In this document: piece after piece, positions 11,228-23,049 of the stretch
Layout: each line of letters starts with the position of its first letter
How positions within the stretch are numbered: the stretch's first letter is position 1
NCBI GenBank assembly: GCA_010093485.1
Contig: MU001518.1
Span: 62,001-126,000 of the forward strand
DNA from: Karstenula rhodostoma CBS 690.94
Taxonomy: Eukaryota; Ascomycota; Dothideomycetes; Pleosporales; Didymosphaeriaceae
Length of the DNA stretch: 64,000 nucleotides
Direction: 5' to 3'
The notes under the pieces: generated by a model
The model's database searches: none
Told to the model about the DNA's origin: nothing
The model's input: only the letters and a program-made list of their open reading frames with translations
Made by a program: the position numbers and the translations under genes

Positions 11228-14004
11228 ATGACAAGCTCGGCTCTTCCAGAGCTGAAACTTCCTCACCTACCGCAAGCGAACCATCCTGCAGCTTCGGTAT
11301 CGCAAGAAAAGGACATAAACGACAAGGTCAATGAAGCCACCTCTGACAAGGCCACCGCAGCCTTCATTCGCCGAGTTCTATGCTCCCACGACGTCCTGTT
11401 AGGAAACGGCGAGAGGGGTCGCAACACGCCACGACCGATCGAAGAAGTGCTGCCGCCTCTGACTAGCTCAAACGAGGTTGACTTGCAGCTCTACGCTATC
11501 ATAGCTGTGATAATCAAGGAGTTCGTACACACGTGGTACTCCAAGATTACACCTGATCATGTGTTTGTCAACGAAGTAATCCAAATCATCGCACATTGCA
11601 CGAGAGCTTTGGAGCAACGTTTACGGAACGTTGATTTGGAAACCCTTCTCCTGGATGAGATCCCTGGACTGCTTGAGGAGCACCTCAGCGGTAGGCTTTC
11701 TTGATCTCTAAGCATCGAATGAATACGGTCTAACTTTTTGAAAGCTATACGTCTCTCGGATCGACAGGCTTCTTCGCAGCATTCGTTGGTCACCGATGCC
11801 CGTGTTATCTACCACACTCTCCACCCGCACCCTGCACTGTCCCCCGTGCCAACTGATACGGTACCATCCAGCATCACCGAGCAGCGGGAGAGTGAGTCTA
11901 TGTGGCGCCAACTACTCATTCAAGGTGTCCTGGCTGTGCTCCTCCCAACCGAGGATCTGGAAAACGGATGTTTGCGAGCCCTAGTGGCCGAAATATTCGC
12001 GGAGATGATCCTTGGAAACGGCATTAGTGGAAAGGCTTGCGAGGGGTGGTTGCTGTGGGAAGGTATCACCAGAATTGCTGAGGTTCTACAGCATCAGGGT
12101 GCCAAAGAAGAGGAGTCCCAATCATACGACGGCAGCCTAGAGCAGCCGCTGAGTCGTCTAGAACGCTACGGCTTGCTCGCTCCGCCAGTTGCAGAGCAGG
12201 ATGGCTCTTCTCGCATGCTGTTGGGCAACACGAAACATCATCAGAATGCTCCCATGACTGCTAACGGGTTGTTTTGGATGATTGTCCAATACGTGTTTTT
12301 GGCGGGTACAGCGTTGCGCGCGGCGATCGGTATAATCGCGACATCAGCGGCCTTGCCACTAAGATCTGCCATCGCGATTGGCGGTCAATCAGCTTTCGAG
12401 GCAGACCACGAGACCCCACTTGCAGAGAGCGGCAATCGGGCTGAGAGGCAACTGCTGACCTCCAAGCGCCCTATAGTCAGCATGAAGTTGTGGAGCTGTG
12501 CATCGCAACTTGTTGAGCTCGATGCACGCATGCCTTGGCTTTCAGGTTTCATATCCATGCTCCGTTGGGGAGTGTTGGCTGGCCCAGGACGATTGGGCAA
12601 TATGAATGGAATCTTGGACAGGTGAGTCGCAACGTTCTCTTACACCCCATGGCTGGATGGATTCGGCAAGGATTTTCGTCAATGCGCTCAGGCCATCTCT
12701 CGGCTTGCAGCAAGCCCGCATGAACTTTCAGTCACTTGACTTAAGCGCCCGCGAATGCGACGGACCGCCTGCGCTCACGCCCTCGCCTCGTGCCGACTTG
12801 CATGAGACCCCAACACCTCCTCCCGGGCGGCTAATCAAGGCGTCCTGAGCCCAACCCGATCCTTGGCAATGATCGGACTTGGTTTTGTCAACGACGATGA
12901 CATCGACACCATCGCGGAACTGAAGCGCCCTCTCAACGCCGATGGTCGCGTCGAACTCAAGGATTATGTCACAGCCTTGCCGCAGCGATAGGTGCGCTCG
13001 AATCGGCATTGTCGATGCAGTCTCCGCGGATGATGGCTCAGCTTGCGCCCACACCGGTTTCTTCGTACCTTGCGCTTCGTCATTTGACGGCAGGGTTTAG
13101 TTGGAAGACCATTTCGCGACATCGCTGCCGTCGTACCATCGACATTCCCGAACTGGCACGGTGTCCCTAGCGACAGCTGCGCTGCAAACACGCTACGGTT
13201 GATAGCCCCAAATGGACCACACCTTCAACTGTTCATTACCCTTGGGGGCCTGGGTTGCGCAAACGAGCCGCCGAGGCAGTCTAGGGGCTATTGGATTAAG
13301 AGCCCCTCTTGTCATCCCATCGTCTACCGAAACAACCCTTGCGAAGCCTCACTTCATGGCTGGGTATCCTCGGATGAAGGTTACCTTGCAAGGCATCGCG
13401 TTCAGGATCTGTATTGGCGCTTAGCCATGTTCCGACAAGCTTGCCTTACCTGCATCTTTATTCAACGACGCCAGATCCTTTGATACCGACCTACATCCCG
13501 CGTCTGACTGCATGTCGCGGGTTGACCATTCATCGGGACGCACCGCATGTATTTGCATGGCCGGAGACCAATCAAGGCTACAGTTTATGCTGAATTTTCT
13601 CGCGCTAACTGGCTGCTAGATATCTATCGCACACGGTGCAAACGCGAGTCCTTAACCCCGCCTTCCTTCCCATGCTTCTCCGCACTCTTCGTGCGACTCT
13701 TTTCCCTCGTAACGGACTAGCTCCAGCACGGCAGTCACCTTCGGAGGAAGAGGCCAAGGCAATCAAGGGGCGTTGCGCTGCCACGCTACTAGGCTTACTG
13801 CCAACAACGGTGGCGTCTGCATTCTTCGCGAACAAAAATCAAGCAGACCACCTTCGGAAGGTGGAAGCGCTGCTCGACTGCCTCGACGACACTTACCTCA
13901 ACAAACATCTCATTTTCGCGATCGTGGAGCTGATGGTATTGCGATTGGTGCCGGAGCTAGGAGATGGAGGGGTACAGGCTCTACTTGAGGAGAGGTTGGG
14001 GTAG
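11228..14004 (+). CDS. PXA-domain membrane protein, with a 998-nt intron
   Basis: Exons 11228–11690, 11745–12621 and 13620–14004 sum to 574 codons in one frame. An in-frame upstream ATG exists at 11213. Residues of about 35–300 resemble the PX-associated (PXA) domain found with sorting nexins and Mdm1-like proteins (helical, DLQLYAIIAVIIKEFVHTWY, LLIQGVLAVLLP). A hydrophobic segment (LFWMIVQYVFLAGTALRAAIG) follows near residue 340. The last exon (LSHTVQTRVLNPAFLPMLLR … LVPELGDGGVQALLEERL) is typical of fungal PXA proteins. The second intron (12622–13619) is ten to twenty times longer than its neighbours, suggesting an insertion. If it is not spliced, translation would end at 12848. The family is thought to act at ER or vacuole membranes; the exact role here is unknown. 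Confidence 0.72.
12622..13619. other. Oversized intron of the PXA gene (possible insertion)
   Basis: It starts GTGAGT and ends CTGCTAG and is 998 nt long, whereas other introns in the window are mostly about 45–110 nt. It is rich in open frames on both strands, for example a plus-strand piece MIGLGFVNDDDIDTIAEL near 12870 that breaks into another frame after about 12990. This looks like a fragment of a foreign coding sequence. No transposon termini or target duplication were found. Confidence 0.5.
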
Positions 14005-14613
14005 CCCCTGACGCTCGCATTTGTTTTTCACCCTGGGTGTGGTTCAGGGCACCCATATGCTGTCAATATCGAGCTCTTTTATAGGCATCGTCGCCTTTGA
14101 TGCATCATATCTGGTGTGCAGGCGTTGAAGGCGCATACCACGGTTTACGACGTGGCCAGAGCGTCGCGCATCTCTCACCGCTGGAGTACCTGTCAGGCGC
14201 GATTGATCTACATCGAGAACACCATCAAGCCACCGTCGCGCACCGCTTGCGAGACCGGAGCTCAGCTGAGCACAACGCCTCTGAACACCCACCGCCGTCT
14301 GGGTATGACTATATCTCAAGTAATTAAATCTTTGGCCTACTGCACTCATCATTGGAGCAGATGCGCGAACTTGCATCTCACTTACAGGCATCCGCCGAAC
14401 ATATTGCTTCGCATACAGCGTGTACCTTCCAGCAGGTACGCCCACCGGATCCCGAAAATGAGGGGCTCCCGCCAATGGCGATAATACCACCAACGCATTA
14501 CGCATGTGCCATCCTGACTACATCTCGTATTCAGCACCTGATGACAGCAGGCTTCACACAGCTGACTGCGAGAATTATTTCCGCGACCCGAATAAGCAGC
14601 TGAAGTAACCGCG

Positions 14614-14757
14614 ATGTACACCGCAAGTCCCTCGTTTGGGCCCCTGTCGGCTTACCTGGTCCGGTTGCGGATCATGAACATGCAGTTTCGAAACACTCGG
14701 CCAATCATCATAGACTGGAGCTGCAGCTAGGATATTCGCTGGACTTGCGGTGTACAT
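14614..14757. repeat. Perfect 17-bp inverted repeat, 110-bp spacer
   Basis: ATGTACACCGCAAGTCC at 14614–14630 is exactly inverted at 14741–14757. The pair could form a hairpin or mark the ends of a tiny non-autonomous element of about 144 bp. Flanking target duplication is not evident. Confidence 0.7.
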
Positions 14758-17700
14758 GGAGGTACTCTGGGTGCTCTGGTTCATGTGAGTAAGGTGAGCT
14801 ATGACGCTGCAGGTCAAAGCAGGAATCCGTGAGGCCATGGCAGCAAGCGGCCTGTGAACACTCGCCGCTTTTCAGTCCCCAGCATATGCTGACGCGGGGA
14901 TTCACCACGAACCGCGGCTGTTAAATGCAGATGGAAGGTTTCTAGAAGGACAAGACTTGACGGCAGAGCCATGTCGTTAGCATAGGCGCAGCGCACAGTT
15001 TCGTGTGTCGGACAACAAAAGCTCAACGGACGATCACGACTCGGCCAGGGTCAGTTGTCGCGCATTCTGAAACAGAAGGAACGCCGTTAAGAAGTGGGAC
15101 TAAACTTTTGTTGCGCCGTCACGATCAAACGGCCATGCTGATACCCTTCCAGCGGCCAAAGCACGCCTCGTTTCGCCCCGCCTCACGAATGCCGCTCAAC
15201 GCAACCCACCGCAGCGCTTGCCTCTTGCCCGACGGACTTGTCACGCGCCGTTTTTGTTGTTTCAGATACAAGAATAGCGTGGTCTTTGGAATACGAACAT
15301 AGACCCAGAACGCAGACGACATCAGTTCGCGTATGGGATTAAAGTTTGAGCACGCATTTATCAGGGAAGCGATAACAAGGGCCTACCGCGGGGCTTGGGC
15401 AATGGGATAGGTATGGATCGCATTCAAAGGTAATTGGTACTTCAAAGGATTTCGACCTCAGCAAGCGCCGTGGTGGTGCGTCTCTTGCGGGGAGTTCGAT
15501 GCCAGTACGGGTAGTCGCCTCGAGGATGATGGTGTTTACACAGTATATCTGGGCAGTATATGCGCTTTACTCGTTCCTGAAATGATGGCCGCTGGGCTGC
15601 AGGGACCCTCGGCTACGACTGCTCTCCCTGACGCTAGACCCGGGCCGCTACTGTCAAGAGTCGTTCGCGAACCAGTCGTTAATTCTAGAGCCGTGGCTCG
15701 CGCAGGAAGTGCGGAAGCCTCCACGATCATCGGCTTCTCCGACCTTGAAGACCCTAGAAAAGGGTCTCGTTAGGTGTTCATCGAACGACGTCCGGCTAAA
15801 CCTTCCGCTTCCTTTACCAAGTCAACCCGGGGCATGTTCAAGGAACAGGGCTGTAACCCTGGCCGATGAGCGACAAATGGTGCGGCCGTTCCCGCGCCAT
15901 GTTAATTGTTGAACAAACACTCGTTCGTGGCCATTAATGTCTCCATCATTCACGAAATTATCTCGGAAGCTATTATCCCAATCATAATCGGGCACAACTT
16001 CCCTATAGCGTACCTGCGCCGTGGATTCTACGTTATCAGCTTAAGATAGGTCAAATACCGAGCCTGCTAGGACCTTGACTCGCAAGCGAAACGCTCTGAG
16101 ACAACCCTCTTCGAGTCAGAATGATGTGCGCATAGCGGGAACTCTGGGCCGTTTTTACGCAATTGATCTGATGTGGAGACATCAATGACTTGCGCCACTT
16201 CCGTACAGTAGGAATATGCGGAGACACAACAGGCTGAAGAAGCTCCAGGAAACGTTATCGGAGATGAAGACTGACTATCGCATATGGAAAGAGCCAATCT
16301 CTGTGGGAGCTTCCAGTACGATATGCTAGGTATTGCGACATGGGCAGAGGGGCCGAGCTCGACTCGTATGTCGCCTCCGAGAAGGAGATTGTTCGGCCAT
16401 TAATCTACGCCACTCCACGTGCATGTGTAGAGCCTACTCCGAGGCTTGCAAACAACTCTCAAAGCGTCATCGCCGTAATCGCTCTTAGCACGAGCCACAG
16501 GAACATGGACTTTGCAACTCTATCGCACTTTTGTTGTACAACTCCGGATCATTCTTTTTCGCCGCAGCTTCGCCTACGTGCTGAGTGCACCGCTTTGCCG
16601 TCACGGATCTAGCGGGCCGCCTGTTTCGTGTCTTCTACCTGGTGCGTGATACAAGAACCCGGGCATCACGTCAGATAACTCCAGATCAAGCCAGGATGTT
16701 GAGAGTTGCTCGCCTTGGCTGAGCATGTCTCCATGCCATGGCTGCAGGAGGCAAATTGTATGCTGTCATGCGCGCAGCTGGGGTGTAACGCGGCAGGGCG
16801 ATGAGTCGATGGAGCGGGCCGCGAAGAAGATCTTGTCAGACACGGTGCAATGGCTGAGCAAGAGAGCCAGGCCTTGTCGTGACTGCGTTTGAAGCTCCTG
16901 TAGGTCAAGTGATGGGCAGCAGTGTGTCTGATGCGCGATGCTGAAGCGTAGCTCGGGCACGACCCAAGACCTCCGGCCTAGCGAATCACGAGATATCCAG
17001 GGAGAGGAAGTGTCGTACGGTGCAGACGCGATCTTGCTCGTGCGACAGTTGGAATGGATCTCGAGGGACGACTGTGTACGATATCGGCGGGTAAGCGTAT
17101 TGGCAGCGGGACGCGGACACTTGGCGGCCTCGCAGGCGCCTCGCCGATGTGTCCCTGGCTGTCAATTTTCCTTGTGCAACACAACTGCGACACCACGTCG
17201 TCATGTCGGCACGAATTCTTCTCCAAAAGAAACGAACCCGTGGAGATGCAGACCGGATTCGTCTTTCAGCACCCCGTTTCAGTTCGCGGGAGACAATGCT
17301 GCTACCCGCTCCGCCCACGTTACACGACCTCATGCACGCCCAAATCCTGCTTTACCGACCAATCCAGTGCATCCGCACAATCAGCGTTGCACTGCATACA
17401 ATTTCAGTCACGTGGTTGGGATCCCCGCATTCGGGACCTTAACACAACCTTTGGCATGAAGCATCCACACGCTGGGTAACGTTGCGCCTTTGCATTTGTT
17501 TTGCGAGCCAAAGACTTTTCGCAGTACAAGTGACCTTCGGCAGCGCCCGCTCTGTGCTATATCGAGCAATCCAATTTTGGACTTGGGGTTGCTAGGCTGG
17601 TGGTGCAGGGTGTATCTGACTGGAAAGATGCAGCCGGCGCGGGTGAGAAGGCCGTGTCCCTTGCGTTCTGTTGAGGACCCAGCATCGGTATACCTCTCCG

Positions 17701-19769
17701 GCGTTGGGTTGCGACACAGGAAAGAAGTATTTCTGTATTGCGTGACGTTGGATGCCAGCCTTGCTGCGGTTCAGTAGCACAGCGACAAAGCAAAGACGGC
17801 CCACGCAAGCTGCCATAAGCAAGCAAAGCATGGCCGCCAGATGTCAACGACGCGTCGTTCTCGCACCGCAGGTCTGCGGGCCGTACCGCATACAGTTCTA
17901 CTGTTGTTTTTGGGCCTGTCATCACCATGCAATGCAAAGCTGCTCACGCTGGCGCAAAAAAGCAAGTCTTGCCTATTCGACACAAAAACAAATGCTCCAC
18001 AGACATGGTACAATATGTCGTGGGACGCATGCTTTCAGCAAAAAGGCATCTCTTCGGCGACGTCGTCAATAAACCGAAAGCAAGCATCTTATTGTTTTGG
18101 CTCGACCACATGACGGATTGCGTGCGCACCCAGGTACGCAGACTCGGATCACGTACAAGCAAAAAAATATGTCTGTGTTGCATGCTCGACCTGGACCTCC
18201 TGCACTGTCGAACCTGTCAGTCTTAGCGGTAGTTACATGGCACAAAATCTGGTGCTCTAGGTATCCCGGTCCTGGAGAGTATTCGTCAATACTCACACGC
18301 CAACTCAACTGACCATTCGGCTCATAATTGCAGTTCCATACAGTATCGTGGTAGTACGTTTCAGTCGGCTGGCCTCAAGTCGGCATCTCAGTCCGCGGAA
18401 GGTCAAACCTGCCAGACTGCAGACCGGGGAACGTCATCCACGATACGATGTTGAACGACGCTCTGTGCTGGGCAGCCGGCCATTCGCCCATGCCCACACG
18501 CCGCGCACAAGCCAGCCCCACAGCCAAACGAGCGAGACGAGACGCAACGATCTCCCCCAATTTCCGCCCCTTGACGCTTCGCTACGCTCCCCCCCATCAA
18601 ACCGAATACTGTGTAAAGCCCCTTCGACCATGGCACACACCGTTGCAAATCCGATGCCCACGTGAGATTCCAACGCACCCACCTCCATCTCCGTCGCACG
18701 TTACAAAGCCCCGGCTCGTACCGCGAATGCTCCCGAACAAGCAGGATCGTCGAGCAGCGCGCCGATTGCCCAAAGCGCTGCGCATCAGCACGCAGCCCGC
18801 CAAGCGCAAAAATGTCCCGAAGCGGCAGTCCTGGCCTGGGTCTCGCAGCTCGCCCGGCCTGTGCGCGCTGTCCTGCCTGTCCTGCCCTGCCAAGTTTGCC
18901 AGCCAGCCCTCCCCTCCTCCGTTCCTTTGTTCGTGGCCTGCCTCGCGAGCTCCGCTGGATGATGCTCTGCGTACGTATGTAGGATGGGCTTCAGGCATCG
19001 GGGAGCCGGGAGCGCAGTACAGCACAGCGCAGTCCGCTCGCTCGCTCGTGGGGGGGGGGACGCCTTGACTTGACGCGACTCGCTCACCCACCCATTGATC
19101 TGCCCGCCTCTTGCGCAAGCCTCGTCCATCCACCGCTCAGACTCCTGGCACACCCGCACGTCTGTCCTCAGGCACAAACGAGCACCCACCTTCGCCAAGT
19201 CCACGCAACGCGGGGTAGGTATCTGCTTCGATATGTACATACCGCATCGTATCATATGTGCTCAACTAATCCCAATCAACCAACCACCCCATCCTGTAGA
19301 CTATGTACGCGACACATACCTGTCCCAACAAGAAAAAGCGATCGTGCCAACAGTCCTGGGGTTTTATGGCGGGCCGCCAAGCCTTGCTTGCTTACCTAAC
19401 CTTGTTTATCATCCACTCACAACGCTTCCTTTTGTATCACTTTTGGACGGCAGTCCATGTTTGTCTATCGCTTTACGGGACACTACTTTGTAGTTCGCGT
19501 CAACAATCAGAAAACCGTAGACTATGTACGTACGTACATACAACTCGGCAACTTACCTTAACATCCCCCCCGGTCCCCCACGAAACCCCCAGGCTCCCAG
19601 GGATGCCTCGGCGCGCCCATGTGCAATATCGCAGCCTCATTCTGAAGAAATTTGCTCTGGCAACCCCGTCGCCAGTCGTCCAGATTAACTTCCCCCCCTC
19701 GAGACCACAGCAAAATAGACGGCAACGCAACGTTGGAGCCGGCGCTGCGTCCAAGCGAAAACAAAACAA

Positions 19770-20130
19770 AAAAAAAAAAAGTCAAGGGAAAGGAAAGGAA
19801 AGGCACCGCACCGCACCGCACCGCAGCGCTCCGCCCGCTGCATTAGCCCTCCCGCGTGCAACGGGCAACGCACGCAACCGGGGGGGCCCCTCCTGCTCCA
19901 GTTGCTCACACCAAGCAAGCCCATGTGCGACGCAGACGCACCGTACGTAGCGCAGCGCAGCCCACCACGCAATCGAATTAATCGAATTAATCAATCAAAA
20001 TCAATCAATCAATCCATCCATCCATTCATCCCCTTCCACCATTTTCACCTGACGTGTCCCCCGCCAGGCCAGCCTCGGCACCATCCGACCCCTGCTTACG
20101 CCTGCGCCTGCGCCTGCGCCTGCCCAACGG
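19770..20130. repeat. Cluster of simple-sequence repeats
   Basis: Several short tandem tracts occur close together: an A-run near 19770; GGAAA and CACCG repeats near 19785–19825; TTAAT and CAAT/CCAT repeats near 19975–20030; and repeated GCGCCT units near 20098–20125. They add to the impression of an unconstrained non-coding interval. Confidence 0.75.
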
Positions 20131-21216
20131 CGCGCGTCTTCGCACACGTGTAGGTAGGTAGGCACTCGGCTCCTGCGCACGCAAAACCCAAAATCAAATG
20201 CGAACGGAACGACTCGCACCACCACTAACAAAAGAAAGAAAAAAAAAAAAAAACAGGACAGGATAGAACGGTGGTGCTACTGATATGGGTATGGTATTGA
20301 TATATGCAAATCCGTAATACACATGTTCAATCAGACGGGTCGGTCGACCGCCGGGAACACTGCTTTGCCCGTTCACTTCAGCGCCGTCGCGACCGACCGA
20401 CGCTCTTTCTGCAAGCGACCCAGGATTGCGCGGCTGACCTTAACACGGCATACCATAAGCTCCAGGGATTTCCCGCCCTGTCCCTTCTTCCCCCGTTGCG
20501 CCTTGGCGCCCCCCCTCCCTCGAACCCAAAACCCTCAGACAGACGCTGTTCAATCTTGGGCCAATGCTAATACTGTTCATCCTCGCCGTGTGCCGACCGA
20601 GTAAAGCAGATAAGTGGAAGGAACGAAGCGCGAGCTTCAAACTTGTAGTTGTAAACCCTAGCATAAGGTAATGTACGTGCGAAGGTAAGACGGGAAAACA
20701 AACAAACAAGGAAAACAACAAAGAAAAAAAAAACAAGGGGTGCAACAGTAGCATTCCGCGCGAGCGGGTACAGTCTTTTTCGACTATTGTAAAGGTAAAT
20801 CGATCGAATCAACAAGTATTGACACGCAGGGGTATAGAGGCCGTCGCAATGTGAAAAAGTTAAAACCCGGTATAGTAAGAACAAACCAGCCAAGACAAAA
20901 CTCGGGTGGCAAAAGAAAATAGGTGAAATGATGATGATGACCATGCTAATGATGCTGATGCTGAAGCGCTCGACCGGGTGTGATGCAGGAAAATCTCAGA
21001 TCCTAAGCCTGTGTCCGCGCGATCACGTGGGAAACTGAAATAACTTCCTCCGCGACATTACCGGAGTAACGACTTCCAAGGTACTCCGGCGACCTAAAGC
21101 CGGATTGCAAGGTGTCGATGAATATTTGTCGTCGTAGCCGGGTGCTCGTGCGACATCGCCTGGTCCCGATCGTTCACAAAGGCCAGGCGGATATCACCAC
21201 GCTTGTAATGGTACCA

Positions 21217-23049
21217 CTAGTGTAACGAATCGATGCTCTCAACCTTGTCGACTGTGCCATAATTGGGCTCCGACGTTCGGCGCATTCCGGAAGACAGGCT
21301 TTCCGAGCTGCGCTTGATCTTGAGCTTTTCCATGAGCTTGCCAATGGTGACGTACTCCTGGGGTTCCACAACGAAATCTTCATGCTGTTGCTGGAAGAAA
21401 GTCCAAACCAGCTCCAGGGCACGCGCAGCCTCTTCCTGTGAAGGCGCACCAGGTGATGTATCTTCTGACACGCTTTGCAACACGCTCGGCTGGTGCATGG
21501 TCGAGACCGATGGCATTGTCGTCAGGCCATTGGGCAATGGGGGTGGTTGCATGGAGTTGGTGACTGTCGTTGGTGAAGCTTGCATAGCGTCCTCGATCGC
21601 GGCCAGAGATGGCTGGAACTCGTCCATGGGAGAGTCCAGCGCCGTCGAATTCAAGTATTTGGGAGTCAGCGCCTCTGATGATGGTGGTGGTGACATGTAT
21701 TGTTCGACACCGATCAGCATGGGAAATGTTTGGCTTCGCGGTCGCTGAAAGTTGCTAGTGCCCGGCTGGCCCCTGGCTTGTTGGTTGAGGTTGAAAGGGT
21801 TGGGTCCGCATGCTGAGTCTGGTGTGAAAAAAGGCGACGACAGCGAGGTCGGGCTGGTTGGACCGGCTGAGAACGACGAGGGCGCGGTATCAGTGAAAAC
21901 GCTTGACAGAGACGTGTTGCTCTGCGAGTGGAATGGACGACGGTGGTTTGCGAAGTCCTGGACATCTGGACTCTCAGTCTTGAGTTCTTCCTTGCTGGGT
22001 TTTGCCGAGACGGTTAGTGGAGAGGGTGATACCCCACTTGGTGAGGTAGGCGAGATGCCACTAGGAGTGTGCACATTCGAAGGCGGATTCGAGCCCTCAG
22101 ACTCCTCTGCAATAGACCCCTTCCTAGATTTCGAACCCAACAAGTTGTTCTTCTGCTTGAACTTCTCAAGCCAGCTGGTGCTGCTCGCCTTCAGATGACT
22201 GTCGTTGTTGCCAACTGTTGTTGCAAAGAATTTTGCCTTCTCTCGGATAATGGTATCCGTCAGAGGAAGACCTTGTCGCTGATGGTTTCGCGCCCAGTTG
22301 GATAGTGCTCGCTCGATATCGGGGAACTTGCCTTTCGACCTTTTTATGGGTGAACGGCTTCCATCGTCTTGGTAGAGGTATTTCTCCTTCTGACGCAGCA
22401 CTTTGGACACAGTACTACGCATGGTCAGCAAAGGGGTGTTTATCCACGTGGATACAGTTTCTACCTTCGTTCCACACCGAACATTGCTGGAAAAAAGTCA
22501 GCCACTCTTCTTCCACATATGGCCAGTGACTGTTTTCAGCTTACCTCCAATCTCGGTCTGCTTGACGGTGGGGTGATCCTCGTGATATTGGCACATCCTC
22601 CGGCGGTCGGCATCTGTGAGGGTTTTGCGCGGAGTGCTCGATGTGCGGCCGGAATGGGTTGAAGTCGCCGACACGGGGGTCGCGGAAACGGGAGTGATGG
22701 GGACCGGCGCCGAAGGGAAGATGGGCGGTACGTAGGTAGACTGGCTGGTCATCATGCTCGGCCATTGGGTGACTTGGGGCATGATCAGAGGATGGAGCTG
22801 CGAGTGTGCTGTCCGATGCTGCGGCGGAGGCTGCATGGCGTTTGTGTAGATGGGCTCCATGGGAATGGGGCCATAGCTGAAGTGGTTGAAGTCGTGCACC
22901 GACGTCTGATGCTGAGGGTCGTAGTGACTGGCGTGGGCCCACGACGCATGCTGGTCCTCATACGAGTCCTGGTGGTGGTGGTCGTGGTCCATCTGCAGCT
23001 GGCTCATGGAGGCTCTGGTGGCACGAGGACGGAAGCTACGATCTCGCAA
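21217..23049 (-). CDS. CENP-B/HTH-type DNA-binding protein
   Basis: Exons 23049–22545, 22486–22465 and 22414–21217 are joined by introns of 58 and 50 nt and give 574 residues. An alternative start lies 14 codons in (MSQLQMDHDH). Residues of about 145–200 form a CENP-B N-terminal helix-turn-helix (RKTLTDADRRRMCQYHEDHP … EIGAMFGVERSTVSKVLRQK). It is followed by an HTH CENPB-type domain with ERALSNWARNHQRQGLPLTD and SWLEKFKQKNNLLG (about 205–275). The rest is low-complexity Ser/Pro-rich sequence, with an acidic/aromatic segment LELVWTFFQQQHEDFVVEP near the C terminus. No DDE transposase domain is present, so it is a host DNA-binding protein of the Abp1/CENP-B type rather than a transposase. It is probably nuclear; its target is unknown. 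Confidence 0.85.

Larger units (their letters stand above)
14005..21216. other. 7.2 kb gene-poor interval between convergent genes
   Basis: It lies between the 3' ends of the PXA gene (plus) and the CENP-B-type gene (minus). Many short frames exist on all strands, but none shows a domain, a signal peptide or a plausible exon chain. Positions of about 14100–14600 read weakly protein-like on the plus strand in shifting frames and may be a decayed gene. From about 18300 to 20950 it is C-rich and simple-repeat-rich. It may hold UTRs, non-coding transcripts or relic repeats. Confidence 0.45.

Noticed and set aside
18375..19950. Several 100–215 codon frames on both strands
   Set aside because: GC-rich, Arg/Pro/Ser-biased text with overlapping alternatives in every frame, no domains, and simple-repeat content; treated as non-coding.
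21217..23049. CENP-B-type gene as a pogo transposase
   Set aside because: Only the DNA-binding half is present; no DDE catalytic domain follows, and no terminal repeats flank the gene.
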